From Opitutaceae bacterium (GTDB lineage Bacteria; Verrucomicrobiota; Verrucomicrobiia; Opitutales; Opitutaceae): a DNA stretch of 64,000 nt. Numbering within the stretch: position 1 is the first letter of the stretch; the number at the start of each line of letters is the position of its first letter. This document shows, in pieces, positions 1-8,459 of this stretch. Location: assembly GCA_016794625.1 (NCBI GenBank), contig JAEUGY010000096.1, forward strand, positions 34,814 through 98,813, read 5' to 3'. The translations under genes were made by a program, and so were the position numbers. The notes beneath the pieces were generated by a model. It made no database searches, had not been told where the DNA came from, and saw only the letters and a program-made list of their open reading frames with translations.

Positions 1-546
1 GGGCCGGTCTTTCTTCATCATCGTGCCATCGGGCGCAACGACCACCCTCTCACGCTTGATCGGCATTCCACCCGGTTTCACTTCCTCCGATGATACGTCG
101 AGAAAGAAGCAGATCAGATAAACTTTCTGACCGTTCGCCTCCAGCACCTGGCAACCAAAACTCGGTAGTCCGGCCATCGTTTTCGGAATAGCCAGCGACG
201 CCGGTCCGCCGTGATCGCGCAGCCATTTCTCCAAAACCGAATGGTCTGCGGAAATCGCACCGAGCTGATAGTCGGGACGGGAAAAGTGTGCGATCACCGC
301 GGCCGCCGCGTCTTGAGGAACGATCCCTCTCGCAGTCACGGCCAAATCGCCTCCGCCGAAATACGAGGTCCCCACGTAGGTGCCCAGCCCCAGCAATACC
401 GCCGCCGCAGCTCCGAGCCACCGGCGTGTGCGTCGCGCGCGTGCAGTCGCCGCGGTCCGACCAGCAGCGAGGATCGCCCATGCGCGTTCCACCGGGAGCT
501 GCTGGCTCTGGTAATGCTGGCGAAGTTGATCCTCGAGGTCGGCCAT
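1..546 (-). CDS. Membrane-anchored protein downstream of an ECF sigma factor (putative anti-sigma factor), 3' end outside window
   Basis: A reading frame opens at an ATG at 544-546 and stays open for 182 codons to the window edge, so the C-terminus is missing. The N-terminal ~40 residues are hydrophilic (MADLEDQLRQ) and rich in Arg before one hydrophobic segment at about residues 43-63. A soluble domain follows, containing FGCQVLEANGQ and VYLICFFLD. The gene starts 67 nt after the sigma-factor stop on the same strand, and one membrane span plus this position is the usual layout of an ECF anti-sigma factor. I do not recognise a zinc-finger anti-sigma motif, so the anti-sigma role is inferred from context only. 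Confidence 0.6.
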   Translation of the reverse strand, partial: MADLEDQLRQHYQSQQLPVERAWAILAAGRTAATARARRTRRWLGAAAAVLLGLGTYVGTSYFGGGDLAVTARGIVPQDAAAAVIAHFSRPDYQLGAISADHSVLEKWLRDHGGPASLAIPKTMAGLPSFGCQVLEANGQKVYLICFFLDVSSEEVKPGGMPIKRERVVVAPDGTMMKKDRP

Positions 547-613
547 GTTGTCTTAAGGACAGTACGATTGGGACGGTGGTTGGATTGCGTGCGGAAGAAA
601 ATGAGGATCAGGC

Positions 614-1156
614 TCAGCCCGACTGGGCGGCCGCCCGCCGTAGTTTATTAAAGGCTCGATGCAGCAGACTCAGCACGGTACCGCGCGGCTGGCGCGTCAT
701 CACCCCGACCTCGTCTGCGGTGTGGCCTTCGACATGATGGAGATAGATGACCTCACGCTCCCCGGGCCGCAAGCTGCCGAGCAGCTGTTCAAGGTCGTCC
801 CGCGTTCCAGGCATGAGGGATTCAGAGACGATTGAGTCCGGGACGCACCCCTCCAGCGAGTCAAAGGCCACCACCCGGGCCCTTCGGCAACGATCAATGA
901 AGAGGTTGCGAATCGTCGTGAAAAGCGCCGCCTTCGAAGACGCCTGGCCATAGCGCCGGCAGAGCTTCACCCAAGCTTCTTGCGTGAGATCTTCCGCGTC
1001 GTGCCGGTGATGCGTCAGCGACAACGCGTAGCGGTAGCCGCTCTGCAGCAGCTCCAACTCAACCAAGCGGGTGTCGGTGGGGGTCTCAGGATCGCGATCC
1101 AAGCAAGGATGAGAGCAACCTCCCGGGTGGATATTCCACGCTATCGGGAACCTCAC
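614..1156 (-). CDS. RNA polymerase sigma factor, ECF (sigma-70) family
   Basis: The protein (180 aa from the longest start) contains a sigma region 2 segment with HDAEDLTQEAWVKL and TIRNLFIDRCRR. It also has a region 4 helix-turn-helix beginning LRPGEREVIYLHHVEG and continuing TADEVGV...GTVLSLLHRA. It lacks regions 1 and 3, as ECF factors do. The longest start is a GTG whose own bases overlap an AGGAGG, so that Shine-Dalgarno cannot serve it; an internal start some 20-30 codons later, nearer LVELELLQSGYRYA, is plausible. The membrane protein at 1-546 follows directly and is the likely partner. The signal sensed cannot be told from sequence. Confidence 0.88.
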   Translation of the reverse strand: MRFPIAWNIHPGGCSHPCLDRDPETPTDTRLVELELLQSGYRYALSLTHHRHDAEDLTQEAWVKLCRRYGQASSKAALFTTIRNLFIDRCRRARVVAFDSLEGCVPDSIVSESLMPGTRDDLEQLLGSLRPGEREVIYLHHVEGHTADEVGVMTRQPRGTVLSLLHRAFNKLRRAAAQSG

Positions 1157-1176
1157 CTCCTGACAGTATAAAAACT

Positions 1177-1268
1177 TGGCGGAGAGAGGGGGATTCGAAC
1201 CCCCGGTAGGCTTTTACACCTACAACGCTTTAGCAAAGCGCCGCTATCGACCACTCAGCCATCTCTCC
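1177..1268 (-). tRNA. tRNA-Ser (anticodon GCU)
   Basis: On the minus strand the molecule begins GGAGAGATGGCTGAG and ends with the T arm GGGGGTTCGAATCCCCC, acceptor TCTCTCC, discriminator G and an encoded CCA. The anticodon arm is GCGCT-TTGCTAA-AGCGT, giving anticodon GCU, which reads AGC/AGU serine codons. A long variable arm (GTAGGTGTAAAAGCCTAC) is present, as expected for a class II tRNA. The acceptor pairs perfectly. Confidence 0.97.
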
Positions 1269-1362
1269 GGTTCCAAGGACACAGAAGCATAGGACCTTCG
1301 GTGAAAGTGCAAGGGCATTTCTCACCCGTCCAAACAATGCCCGCGCCGCACGCGAGAACCCT

Positions 1363-3072
1363 TCAACTCCGGGTTCCAGGAGAGTGAAATGTGGCGTCCG
1401 CGGGCAAAGTCACCCGATCACACCAATCGCCAAATCGTTCGTTATCTTGCCGTTCCAAGGCGTAACGCTTCAACACCGGCGTCAAGAGTCCCACGGCATC
1501 GTCCAACGTCACGCTGGGAGCAAACAGGCGGTTCAACCGGGTGCCTTGGTAGCTCGCTCCGAGGTAAAGGGCGTACTTGCCGGGGGCGCGTCCCACAAAC
1601 CCGATCTCCGCCAGGTAGGGTCGTGCACAACCGTTGGGGCAGCCCGTGATTCGAAGGCTGATCGCATCGTGCTTCAGGCCCAGTTGCTCCAGGATGGTCT
1701 CAAAGCGTTCGAGAAACTCCGGAAGCGCCCGCTCACTTTCGGCCAGCGCCAAACCGCAGGTCGGCAAGGCAACGCAGGACAGCGCGTTGAGCCGCAATCC
1801 CGACCGGACATTCTCTGAGGCCAAACCATGACGGGCCAGGATGGAGTCGATGAGCGGCTTTTTCTGGTCCGTCACTCCGGATATGGTGAGATTCTGCGAG
1901 GGAGTCAGGCGAAAGTCGCCCTCGTGAATTCCCGCGATCTCTCGCAACGCCGACTTCATCGGCCAGCCATCCGCATCGCGAATCCGTCCGCTGAGGATGT
2001 GGAGCCCGTAGAACCAGCTTCCGTCGGCACAACGCTGCCATCCAAACGGATCTTGAATGCTCGTGAAGGAAAACGGACGGGGCGGGCCAAAGGTGACACC
2101 CGAACGACGTTCCACTTCAGCCCGAAACCAGGCCAGACCACGATCCTCGATCGTGTACTTCAATCGTGCATGTTTCCGATTGGTGCGATCCCCGTGATCG
2201 CGTTGGGTCGTCAGGACCGCTTCTCCGACCGCGTTGACGCTCTGCGTGTCGATAAAACCAAGCTGGTCCGCCAATCGGGGAAACGTCTCCTCGTTCCCGT
2301 GGCTCATACCCAAGCCGCCCCCCACGACGACATTGTAACCCACCAGGCGGCCCGATTCGACGATCGCGATGAAGCCCAGATCCTGCGAAAAGATATCCAC
2401 ATCATTCGACGGAGGCAGGGCAAAACCGGTCTTGAACTTGCGAGGCAGGTAGGTGGCCCCGTACATCGGTTCACTTTCCGGCTCCCCTCCCGCCACCTTT
2501 TCATCATCCAGCCAAATCTCGTGGTACGCCCGCGTCTTCGGCAGCGCGAACTCGCTCCACGCCCGCGCGTGGTTGTACACCTCCTGCAAGACAGCGCTGC
2601 GCTCCGGATTGGGAGGAGCCATCACATTGCGGTTCACATCGCCACAGGCCGCGATGGAGTCCAACAAAACCTCGTGCATGCCCTTGATGAGGGGTTTGAG
2701 GTTTCCTTTCAGCACGCCATGAAACTGAAAGGTCTGCCGCGTCGTCAGTCGCAAAGACTGGTTGGCGACGCGATCGGCAAGTGAGTCGAGAACCAGCCAC
2801 TGGGCAGGAGTGCAACGTCCACCGGGCAGGCGCACACGTAGCATGAACGAGAACGCCTTTTCCTTGCCGGCTTTTTTGAGCGCGTTCCTCAAATCCCGAT
2901 CGTCCTGCAAGTACAGGCCGTGAAACTTCGTCAGCTGCCCGTTATCATCAGAGATCGCACCGGTGGATGTATCCGCCAGATCCGATGCAATCGACCCGCG
3001 GAGCAGATGCGAATTGGACTTGATCGTTTCGTTAGCGGCGAGCGGCTTGGGAACGGGAGGAGATTGGCTCAT
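1363..3072 (-). CDS. cysI: Assimilatory sulfite reductase, siroheme/[4Fe-4S] hemoprotein subunit
   Basis: This 569-aa protein matches the CysI/sulfite-nitrite reductase family, which reduces sulfite to sulfide with six electrons in the cytoplasm. The four cluster/siroheme cysteines lie in CVALPTCGLALAE and TGCPNGCARPY near the C-terminus. The N-terminal half has the first ferredoxin-like repeat with LRLTTRQTFQFHG and a second repeat with RLTPSQNLTISG. Length is typical of CysI (about 570). No flavoprotein partner (CysJ) lies next to it, so the electron donor (NADPH flavoprotein or ferredoxin) cannot be told. The start ATG at 3072 is followed by a short polar leader without a signal peptide. 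Confidence 0.93.
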   Translation of the reverse strand: MSQSPPVPKPLAANETIKSNSHLLRGSIASDLADTSTGAISDDNGQLTKFHGLYLQDDRDLRNALKKAGKEKAFSFMLRVRLPGGRCTPAQWLVLDSLADRVANQSLRLTTRQTFQFHGVLKGNLKPLIKGMHEVLLDSIAACGDVNRNVMAPPNPERSAVLQEVYNHARAWSEFALPKTRAYHEIWLDDEKVAGGEPESEPMYGATYLPRKFKTGFALPPSNDVDIFSQDLGFIAIVESGRLVGYNVVVGGGLGMSHGNEETFPRLADQLGFIDTQSVNAVGEAVLTTQRDHGDRTNRKHARLKYTIEDRGLAWFRAEVERRSGVTFGPPRPFSFTSIQDPFGWQRCADGSWFYGLHILSGRIRDADGWPMKSALREIAGIHEGDFRLTPSQNLTISGVTDQKKPLIDSILARHGLASENVRSGLRLNALSCVALPTCGLALAESERALPEFLERFETILEQLGLKHDAISLRITGCPNGCARPYLAEIGFVGRAPGKYALYLGASYQGTRLNRLFAPSVTLDDAVGLLTPVLKRYALERQDNERFGDWCDRVTLPADATFHSPGTRS

Positions 3073-3140
3073 GACAAATGACCCTTCGACCGTCGTTCAG
3101 CGCGCGCCACTTCGCAAGATTAATTGAGTGAATTAGGTCA

Positions 3141-3659
3141 CTAACCAATAATAACATCTCGCGTGAGCTCGGCTATCCACTCAGCCTGACTTGAATACTT
3201 TGCCTGCAGGTACTTACGATCACCCAGTTCGAAGTCGGACGACATAAACCCAGGCGACATGGAGCAACCGACCAGGCTCCAACCCGCAGCGCCCGACAGC
3301 TTAGGACGGGCTCCCTGCCACACACCGCCCGGCACCACACACTGCGGCAACTCTCCCCCGGCAAGGTCCGGGCCAAGTCTGAAACGGCGCGATTCACCGT
3401 CCGGCCAGAGCAGAAGCAGATCTACGGGATCACCCGCGTAGAAGTGCCACACTTCATCGGACCGGAGCCGATGCAGCGCTGAGAACTGCACCCGCGTGAA
3501 CAAAGCGTAGATGACCGTTCCCATGGGCTGCCCGCGCCCAAGGTTCGCGGCTCCTTCGCCGTCGATGCCCTGATCCGTTGTCCACGTTCGTCGGAAATAC
3601 CCGCCTTCGTGAGGAATGGGCTCTAGCTGCAGGAGTTGAACGACGGCATCAGCATCCAT
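3141..3659 (-). CDS. Cupin-fold protein, DUF985 family
   Basis: The 172-aa product begins with the DUF985 signature LLQLEPIPHEGGYFRRT and continues through TVIYALFTRVQFSALHRLRSDEVWHFYAGDP, including the His-rich strands typical of this cupin superfamily. It then has GVWQGARPKL and GWSLVGCSMSPGF. DUF985 proteins are small beta-barrels of uncertain biochemical role, sometimes described as sugar- or metal-binding. It lies 93 nt downstream of ahcY and 68 nt upstream of cysI on the same strand, so it could be cotranscribed with sulfur/methyl-cycle genes. That is positional inference only. Confidence 0.85.
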   Translation of the reverse strand: MDADAVVQLLQLEPIPHEGGYFRRTWTTDQGIDGEGAANLGRGQPMGTVIYALFTRVQFSALHRLRSDEVWHFYAGDPVDLLLLWPDGESRRFRLGPDLAGGELPQCVVPGGVWQGARPKLSGAAGWSLVGCSMSPGFMSSDFELGDRKYLQAKYSSQAEWIAELTRDVIIG

Positions 3660-3752
3660 GGGCAGATCTGAACCGGGAGGTGAGGACCGCCCGGCTTGCG
3701 TTGTTCAGGGAAGCGTATCGCGAGCCGAACTCCTGCTCGGCTCGACGGAGGC

Positions 3753-5183
3753 TCAATAACGGTAGTGCTCGGGTTTATACGGACCGTCCACCGGAACTCC
3801 CAGATAGGTCGCCTGATCCTTGCTCAGCACCGTGAGCTTGGCGCCGATCTTTTCCAGATGCAGGCGCGCCACTTCCTCATCGAGGTGTTTGGGCAGACGA
3901 TAAACGCCGATCGCGTAGGTGTCGCGGTTCTTCCAGAGATCAAGCTGAGCCAACGTCTGGTTGGTGAACGAAGCCGACATGACGAAGGAGGGGTGGCCAG
4001 TGGCGCAGCCCAGATTCACGAGTCGTCCTTCCGCCAGCAGATAGATGCTCCGACCGCTCGGCATGACGAACTGATCGTATTGCGGCTTGATCGTGATGCG
4101 TTTCACACCGGGAGCCCGGTAAAGACGATCCACCTGGATCTCGTTGTCAAAATGGCCGATGTTGCAAACAATTGCTTGATCCTTCATCTGCTGCAGGTGC
4201 TCCAGCGTGATGATGTCGCGATTGCCCGTGGTCGTCACATAGAGGTCAGCGATGCCGAGCGTGCTCTCCACCGTATTGACTTCGAAGCCTTCCATCGCGG
4301 CCTGCAACGCGTTGATCGGATCGATCTCGGTCACGATCACACGGGCACCAAAGCCACGGAGGGAGTGAGCGGAACCTTTGCCGACATCGCCGTATCCGCA
4401 AACGCAGGCCACTTTGCCCGCGATCATCACGTCGGTGGCGCGCTTGAGTCCGTCGGCCAGTGACTCCCGACAGCCATAGAGGTTGTCGAATTTGGACTTC
4501 GTGACCGAGTCATTCACATTGATCGAAGGCACCAGTAGTTTGCCTGCTTCGTGAAGCTGGTAGAGACGGTGCACACCCGTGGTCGTTTCCTCTGAAACGC
4601 CACGCCAATCCTTCACCATGCGAGTAAACACCAGAGGATCGTCGGCGTGAATGCGCTTCAACAGGTCTTTGATGACCTGCTCCTCATGGGAGGAGGACGG
4701 AGAGTTGACCCAGGTCGAACCATTCTCGAGCTCGTAGCCCTTGTGGAGCAATAGCGTCACGTCACCGCCATCATCCACCACCAGCTCGGGTCCCTTTCCG
4801 TTCGGATGGCTCACGGCCTTCCAGGTAAGGTCCCAGTACTCTTCGAGCGTCTCGCCCTTCCAGGCAAACACCGGAACTCCCGCTTTGGCGATCGCTGCCG
4901 CGGCGTGGTCCTGCGTGGAGAAGATGTTGCACGAAGCCCAACGAACCGAAGCGCCCAGCTGAACGAGGGTCTCGATCAGCACCGCGGTCTGGATGGTCAT
5001 GTGCAGAGAACCGGTGATGCGCACCCCCTGCAGAGGCTTGGACGGCCCAAACTTGCGGCGCAAGGCCGTCAGACCCGGCATCTCATGTTCAGCTACATTG
5101 ATTTCTTTCCGCCCCCAATCAGCAAGGGTCAGATCTTTGACGTGGAAATCCTGGATGGCGGGTTGGGCAAGTTGGACAGACAT
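3753..5183 (-). CDS. ahcY: S-adenosylhomocysteine hydrolase (adenosylhomocysteinase)
   Basis: This 476-aa NAD-dependent enzyme reversibly splits S-adenosylhomocysteine into homocysteine and adenosine, removing the product inhibitor of methyltransferases. Recognisable segments are the N-terminal EHEMPGLTALR, GSLHMTIQTAVLIETL and CNIFSTQDHAAAAI, the NAD-binding GYGDVGKGSAHSLRGFGA, and the C-terminal KPEHYRY. Length fits the long bacterial form. The gene follows metK by 48 nt, forming a two-gene SAM-synthesis/SAH-removal operon. The palindrome upstream of metK probably controls both. Confidence 0.97.
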   Translation of the reverse strand: MSVQLAQPAIQDFHVKDLTLADWGRKEINVAEHEMPGLTALRRKFGPSKPLQGVRITGSLHMTIQTAVLIETLVQLGASVRWASCNIFSTQDHAAAAIAKAGVPVFAWKGETLEEYWDLTWKAVSHPNGKGPELVVDDGGDVTLLLHKGYELENGSTWVNSPSSSHEEQVIKDLLKRIHADDPLVFTRMVKDWRGVSEETTTGVHRLYQLHEAGKLLVPSINVNDSVTKSKFDNLYGCRESLADGLKRATDVMIAGKVACVCGYGDVGKGSAHSLRGFGARVIVTEIDPINALQAAMEGFEVNTVESTLGIADLYVTTTGNRDIITLEHLQQMKDQAIVCNIGHFDNEIQVDRLYRAPGVKRITIKPQYDQFVMPSGRSIYLLAEGRLVNLGCATGHPSFVMSASFTNQTLAQLDLWKNRDTYAIGVYRLPKHLDEEVARLHLEKIGAKLTVLSKDQATYLGVPVDGPYKPEHYRY

Positions 5184-5231
5184 GGCGATAGTCGAAAATT
5201 CTTGAGCGGAGGGAGAGAGGAAAAGCGGAAA

Positions 5232-6434
5232 TCAGACGCTCAGCGCCTTGACCGCCGACTTCAGCGCCGAAGCGCGGCTGGTGGTTTCCCACGGAAGATC
5301 GTTCTTGCCGAAGTGTCCGTAGTTCGTGGTGCGACGGTAGATCGGGCGGAGCAAATCGAGCTGGCGGATAATGTCCGCGGGCTTGAAGCTGAAGACCTGC
5401 TGGACTGCGGCAGCAATCACCTCGTCCGGTACAGTCCCGGTTTCAAAGGTGTCAACAAACACGCTGACAGGATTGGGGTGACCGATGGCGTAGGCCACTT
5501 GAAGCTCGGCAATCGAGGCGAGACCGGAGGCGACAATCGTCTTGGCGACCCAGCGGGCCATGTAGGCGGCGGAACGGTCCACCTTCGAGGGATCCTTGCC
5601 GGAAAAAGCGCCTCCGCCATGGCGGCCCCAGCCGCCGTAGGTATCAACGATGATCTTACGGCCCGTCAGGCCGGTGTCACCCTGGGGACCTCCCACCACA
5701 AAGCGACCGGTGGGATTGATCAGATACTCCGTCTTCTTGTTCAACAGCCCCTTCGGGATCACTTTCTTGATCACGTTCTTGATCAGGAACGACTCGATCT
5801 CGTCATGGGAGGCGTCGGCGGCGTGCTGGGTCGAAATCACCACATTTACGACCTCCACCGGCACCCCGTTGTCATAGCGGACCGAAACTTGCGATTTGGC
5901 ATCCGGCCGGAGCCACTTAACCTTACCGCTCTTGCGGATCGCGGTCAGTTCCCGACCGAGACGATGGGCAAACATCACCGGCGTCGGCATGAGTTCCGGC
6001 GTCTCGTTGCAGGCGTAGCCAAACATCAGCCCCTGGTCTCCGGCACCCTGCTCGGCCGTCTTTTTACCCTTTACCTTGCGTGCGTCAACGCCTTGCGCGA
6101 TATCGGGCGACTGGGTCGTCAGCAGGTTATGGATGAAAACCTTATCCGCGTGAAACACGTCATCGTCGTTGACGTAGCCGATATCACGGATCGCATCGCG
6201 AACAATCGTTCCGATGTTGATCACGGTATCGATCGGTTTCGCACCGATCTTCGGAATCGTGATTTCCCCGGCGAGCACGACCGCGTTGGACTTTACGAGC
6301 GTCTCGCAGGCGACACGACTCGTTTTGTCGACGGTCAAACAGGCGTCCAGGACACTGTCGGAAATGAGATCGGCAACTTTGTCTGGATGCCCTTCACCAA
6401 CAGACTCAGAGGAAAAAACGAAAGTATGGGCCAT
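5232..6434 (-). CDS. metK: S-adenosylmethionine synthetase
   Basis: The 400-aa product makes S-adenosylmethionine from methionine and ATP. It carries the N-terminal FSSESVGEGHPDKVAD, the ATP-binding GAGDQGLMFGYA, and the P-loop-like GGGAFSGKDPSKVDRSAAY that marks the MetK family. Length is slightly above E. coli MetK (384). The start ATG at 6434 gives the canonical MAHTFVFSSESVGEG. It is the first gene of metK-ahcY and is divergent from the histidine kinase at 6593. A near-perfect 28-bp palindrome sits 47-75 bp upstream. Confidence 0.97.
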   Translation of the reverse strand: MAHTFVFSSESVGEGHPDKVADLISDSVLDACLTVDKTSRVACETLVKSNAVVLAGEITIPKIGAKPIDTVINIGTIVRDAIRDIGYVNDDDVFHADKVFIHNLLTTQSPDIAQGVDARKVKGKKTAEQGAGDQGLMFGYACNETPELMPTPVMFAHRLGRELTAIRKSGKVKWLRPDAKSQVSVRYDNGVPVEVVNVVISTQHAADASHDEIESFLIKNVIKKVIPKGLLNKKTEYLINPTGRFVVGGPQGDTGLTGRKIIVDTYGGWGRHGGGAFSGKDPSKVDRSAAYMARWVAKTIVASGLASIAELQVAYAIGHPNPVSVFVDTFETGTVPDEVIAAAVQQVFSFKPADIIRQLDLLRPIYRRTTNYGHFGKNDLPWETTSRASALKSAVKALSV

Positions 6435-6481
6435 AAGTTTTGGAAAGTGCAGCTAGCCCATGCATCGGCCACCAAAAGTCA

Positions 6482-6509
6482 ATATCAACATATCTGTATA
6501 TTTTGATAT
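6482..6509. promoter_or_regulatory. 28-bp AT-rich palindrome, candidate operator for metK-ahcY
   Basis: Two 12-bp arms, ATATCAACATAT (6482-6493) and ATATTTTGATAT (6498-6509), are inverted copies with one mismatch, separated by CTGT. The site lies in the 158-bp divergent spacer, 48-75 bp from the metK start and about 84 bp from the histidine-kinase start. It stands out as strongly AT-rich in GC-rich DNA. The half-site ATATCAA/TTGATAT resembles operators of winged-helix ArsR-type repressors, some of which (SahR) control SAM-cycle genes in other phyla; that link is inference. No riboswitch core is evident here. Confidence 0.6.
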
Positions 6510-6592
6510 GAGTGTTTCTCCCCATGAATCCCATGCCAGCACGGCAAGATGCTTGCACAGGTTCTTCAAAATCGTAGACTGCGAGGATTAGC

Positions 6593-7777
6593 GTGCCACC
6601 TGTGTTGAAAACGTCATCCCGCCCCGAACCACCCCCGCCAGACGAGAAGCGCCTGAATTCGCTCGCCGGGAGGAAGATTCTCATGGTGGACGATGACCGA
6701 CTTAACCTCCGTATTCTCAGCGGGATCCTGCGTGGGGAAGGCTATGTGCTGGCCGAGGCGGATTCGGGAGAAAAGGCACTGGAGCTTTACGCCACCTTCC
6801 AACCCGATCTCGTCCTCCTCGACGTCGTGATGTCGGGCATCAATGGCTTCGATACCTGCCGACGTCTCCGTGAGCGTTATGGCGCCGGAGCTGCTCCTGT
6901 TATTTTTATTACGGCGAAGACCCAGTCGGATGACGTCGTGGAGGGTTTTCTGGCCGGAGGCGTTGATTATCTTCCCAAACCATTTCGGCCCAATGAAGCG
7001 GTCGCGCGGATCAGGACCCATCTCAATAACCGGGTGTTGAGCGAGCAGCAAAAGTCGCTGGTCGATCAATTGAGCAAGGCCAACCAGTCCAAGAACCGAT
7101 TCCTCGGGATGGCCGCACATGATTTGAGAAACCCTCTCGCCTCAATCCGCGGCCTTTCGGAGTTCCTCCAAGACGATTCGCTCGGAACGTTGAATGCGGA
7201 ACAGCTGGATCTCGTGAAGATGATTCACATGACGAGTCACCAGATGCTCGATCTCGTCAATGAACTCCTCGACGTCGCAACCATTGAATCGGGAGAGCTT
7301 AAGATAAGGGTGGAGCCGACCTCCATCGTCGAGCTGGTCGAGCGGGCCGTCCACTTGATGAACATGGAGTCCATCAAGAAACACACCAAGCTCATCCTCC
7401 TGCCCCACGGGAAGATCCCCACCCTTGCCCTCGACCCGGCCAAGATGCGGCAAGTGCTCGAAAACCTCTTGAGCAATGGCATCAAGTATTCACCGCCCGG
7501 CTCGACCATCACGGTCGACGTCCAGGCGGGTGAGACCCATGTCAGTGTGGCCGTTCGAGATCAGGGTCCCGGTATTCCGGAAAATGAACGCGACAAGTTA
7601 TTTAAAGATTTTGGCAGATTGTCCGTTAAACCTACCGGAGGCGAAAAGAGCACAGGTCTTGGGCTCGCTATTTGCCGAAATATCGTGGAAGCACACCAAG
7701 GAACCATCACGGCGGAGAATCTACCGGAACGCGGATGCGAGTTCCGGGTGAAGCTACCTATTCTGAATGAAGTTTGA
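6593..7777 (+). CDS. Histidine kinase with N-terminal receiver domain
   Basis: The 394-aa soluble protein has a receiver domain (about residues 27-145: acidic MVDDD, phospho-acceptor Asp77 in LVLLDVVMSG, Lys129 in LPKPF), then a HisKA domain with His176 in AAHDLRNPLASIRG. An HATPase_c domain follows, with N box ENLLSNGIKYSPPG, G1 RDQGPGIP and G2 TGLGLAICRNIVEAH. There is no membrane segment, so input probably arrives by phosphorylation of its own receiver or from a partner. The start is a GTG at 6593 preceded by GAGG. Its 3' end overlaps the next response-regulator gene by 11 bp, implying coupled translation in a chain leading to the GspE/PilB ATPase. Confidence 0.92.
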   Translation: MPPVLKTSSRPEPPPPDEKRLNSLAGRKILMVDDDRLNLRILSGILRGEGYVLAEADSGEKALELYATFQPDLVLLDVVMSGINGFDTCRRLRERYGAGAAPVIFITAKTQSDDVVEGFLAGGVDYLPKPFRPNEAVARIRTHLNNRVLSEQQKSLVDQLSKANQSKNRFLGMAAHDLRNPLASIRGLSEFLQDDSLGTLNAEQLDLVKMIHMTSHQMLDLVNELLDVATIESGELKIRVEPTSIVELVERAVHLMNMESIKKHTKLILLPHGKIPTLALDPAKMRQVLENLLSNGIKYSPPGSTITVDVQAGETHVSVAVRDQGPGIPENERDKLFKDFGRLSVKPTGGEKSTGLGLAICRNIVEAHQGTITAENLPERGCEFRVKLPILNEV

Positions 7778-8174
7778 CGGAAAAGTACTTTTGGTTGATG
7801 ACGAAGCGCATGTGCGAAAATTCGTCGGGCTGATCGTGCGCGGTCTCGGCGAACCCACGTTGCTTGAGGCCACCAACGGACGCGAGGCTGTCGAAATCTA
7901 TCAGCGTGAATCCCCCGACTTGGTGCTATTGGATGTCAATATGCCCATTCTGGACGGACTTGGCACGCTCCGTGAGATCATGGCCATCGATCCGGAAGCG
8001 GTCATCGTGATGCTGACGTCACTCGCGAATCGCCAAACGGTCGAAGAAGCGCTGGAGCGAGGAGCGACCAATTATATTCGCAAGGACACACCGCGAGACG
8101 AGATCAAGAAGAGCTTGTCCGACACCATCAACGCGGTGTTCGGTTCGGAAGAGTCTGCCGATGCCGCCATCTAA
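7767..8174 (+). CDS. Single-domain response regulator (CheY-like)
   Basis: The 135-aa protein is a lone receiver domain: LLVDDEAHVRKF with the acidic pair Asp11/Asp12, phospho-acceptor Asp56 in LVLLDVNMP, Thr84 in VIVMLTSLANRQ and Lys106 in NYIRKDTPR. No output domain follows, only a short acidic tail, so it acts through protein contact or as a relay intermediate. It overlaps the upstream kinase by 11 bp and the downstream mini-ORF by 14 bp. Kinase, this receiver and the Hpt protein at 10170 together supply the parts of a phosphorelay around the ATPase gene. Confidence 0.92.
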   Translation: MKFDGKVLLVDDEAHVRKFVGLIVRGLGEPTLLEATNGREAVEIYQRESPDLVLLDVNMPILDGLGTLREIMAIDPEAVIVMLTSLANRQTVEEALERGATNYIRKDTPRDEIKKSLSDTINAVFGSEESADAAI

Positions 8175-8247
8175 ACAGACCGAAACCGAAGTCCTCCCGC
8201 CCTCAGCTTTTCTGGATGAACTCTCGCCTGTAGAAGACGAAGCATGA
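8161..8247 (+). CDS. 28-residue mini-ORF linking the response regulator and the 71-aa protein
   Basis: An ATG at 8161 lies inside the last codons of the response regulator. It is preceded by GGAAGAG with a 7-nt spacer, a good ribosome-binding site. The frame encodes MPPSKQTETEVLPPSAFLDE plus eight more residues ending EDEA, and its TGA (8245-8247) overlaps the next ATG (8244) as ATGA. The peptide is acidic and Pro/Glu-rich with no membrane segment. The tight overlaps on both sides suggest real translation, perhaps mainly to couple its neighbours. I know of no family. Expression is unproven. Confidence 0.45.
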   Translation: MPPSKQTETEVLPPSAFLDELSPVEDEA

Positions 8248-8459
8248 GTAAACACGCCCCCACCCCCTCCGACGAACCGCCGGAATCCGCTCCGAAAATT
8301 CTGGGACTGGCGGAAGTGCGTTACTCCCTGCCGGATCTTTTGGCCGAGCTTCGTCTGGAACGGACCACCGGCTCGTTTGCCATGGAGCGTTTGAACCAAC
8401 TGGAAATCGGTAAGCTTTTCCAGACTAAGCAAAAACGTCGTGCTAAATCCTCAAAGTAG
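8244..8459 (+). CDS. Small protein of unknown function upstream of GspE/PilB
   Basis: The 71-aa frame starts at an ATG overlapping the mini-ORF stop and runs 20 bp into the ATPase gene. It has a Pro-rich acidic N-terminus, a central amphipathic stretch (VRYSLPDLLAELRLER) and a basic C-terminus (KQKRRAKSSK). It has no signal peptide or membrane helix and I do not recognise a family. The central part could be a docking helix, and its position between receiver and ATPase suggests an adaptor. That is speculation from context. Confidence 0.6.
   Translation: MSKHAPTPSDEPPESAPKILGLAEVRYSLPDLLAELRLERTTGSFAMERLNQLEIGKLFQTKQKRRAKSSK

Noticed and set aside
4806..6506. A 566-codon open frame on the plus strand
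   Set aside because: Antisense to ahcY and metK, which have complete family signatures.
6435..6592. SAM or SAH riboswitch in front of metK
   Set aside because: No conserved riboswitch core seen; the only clear element is the DNA palindrome.
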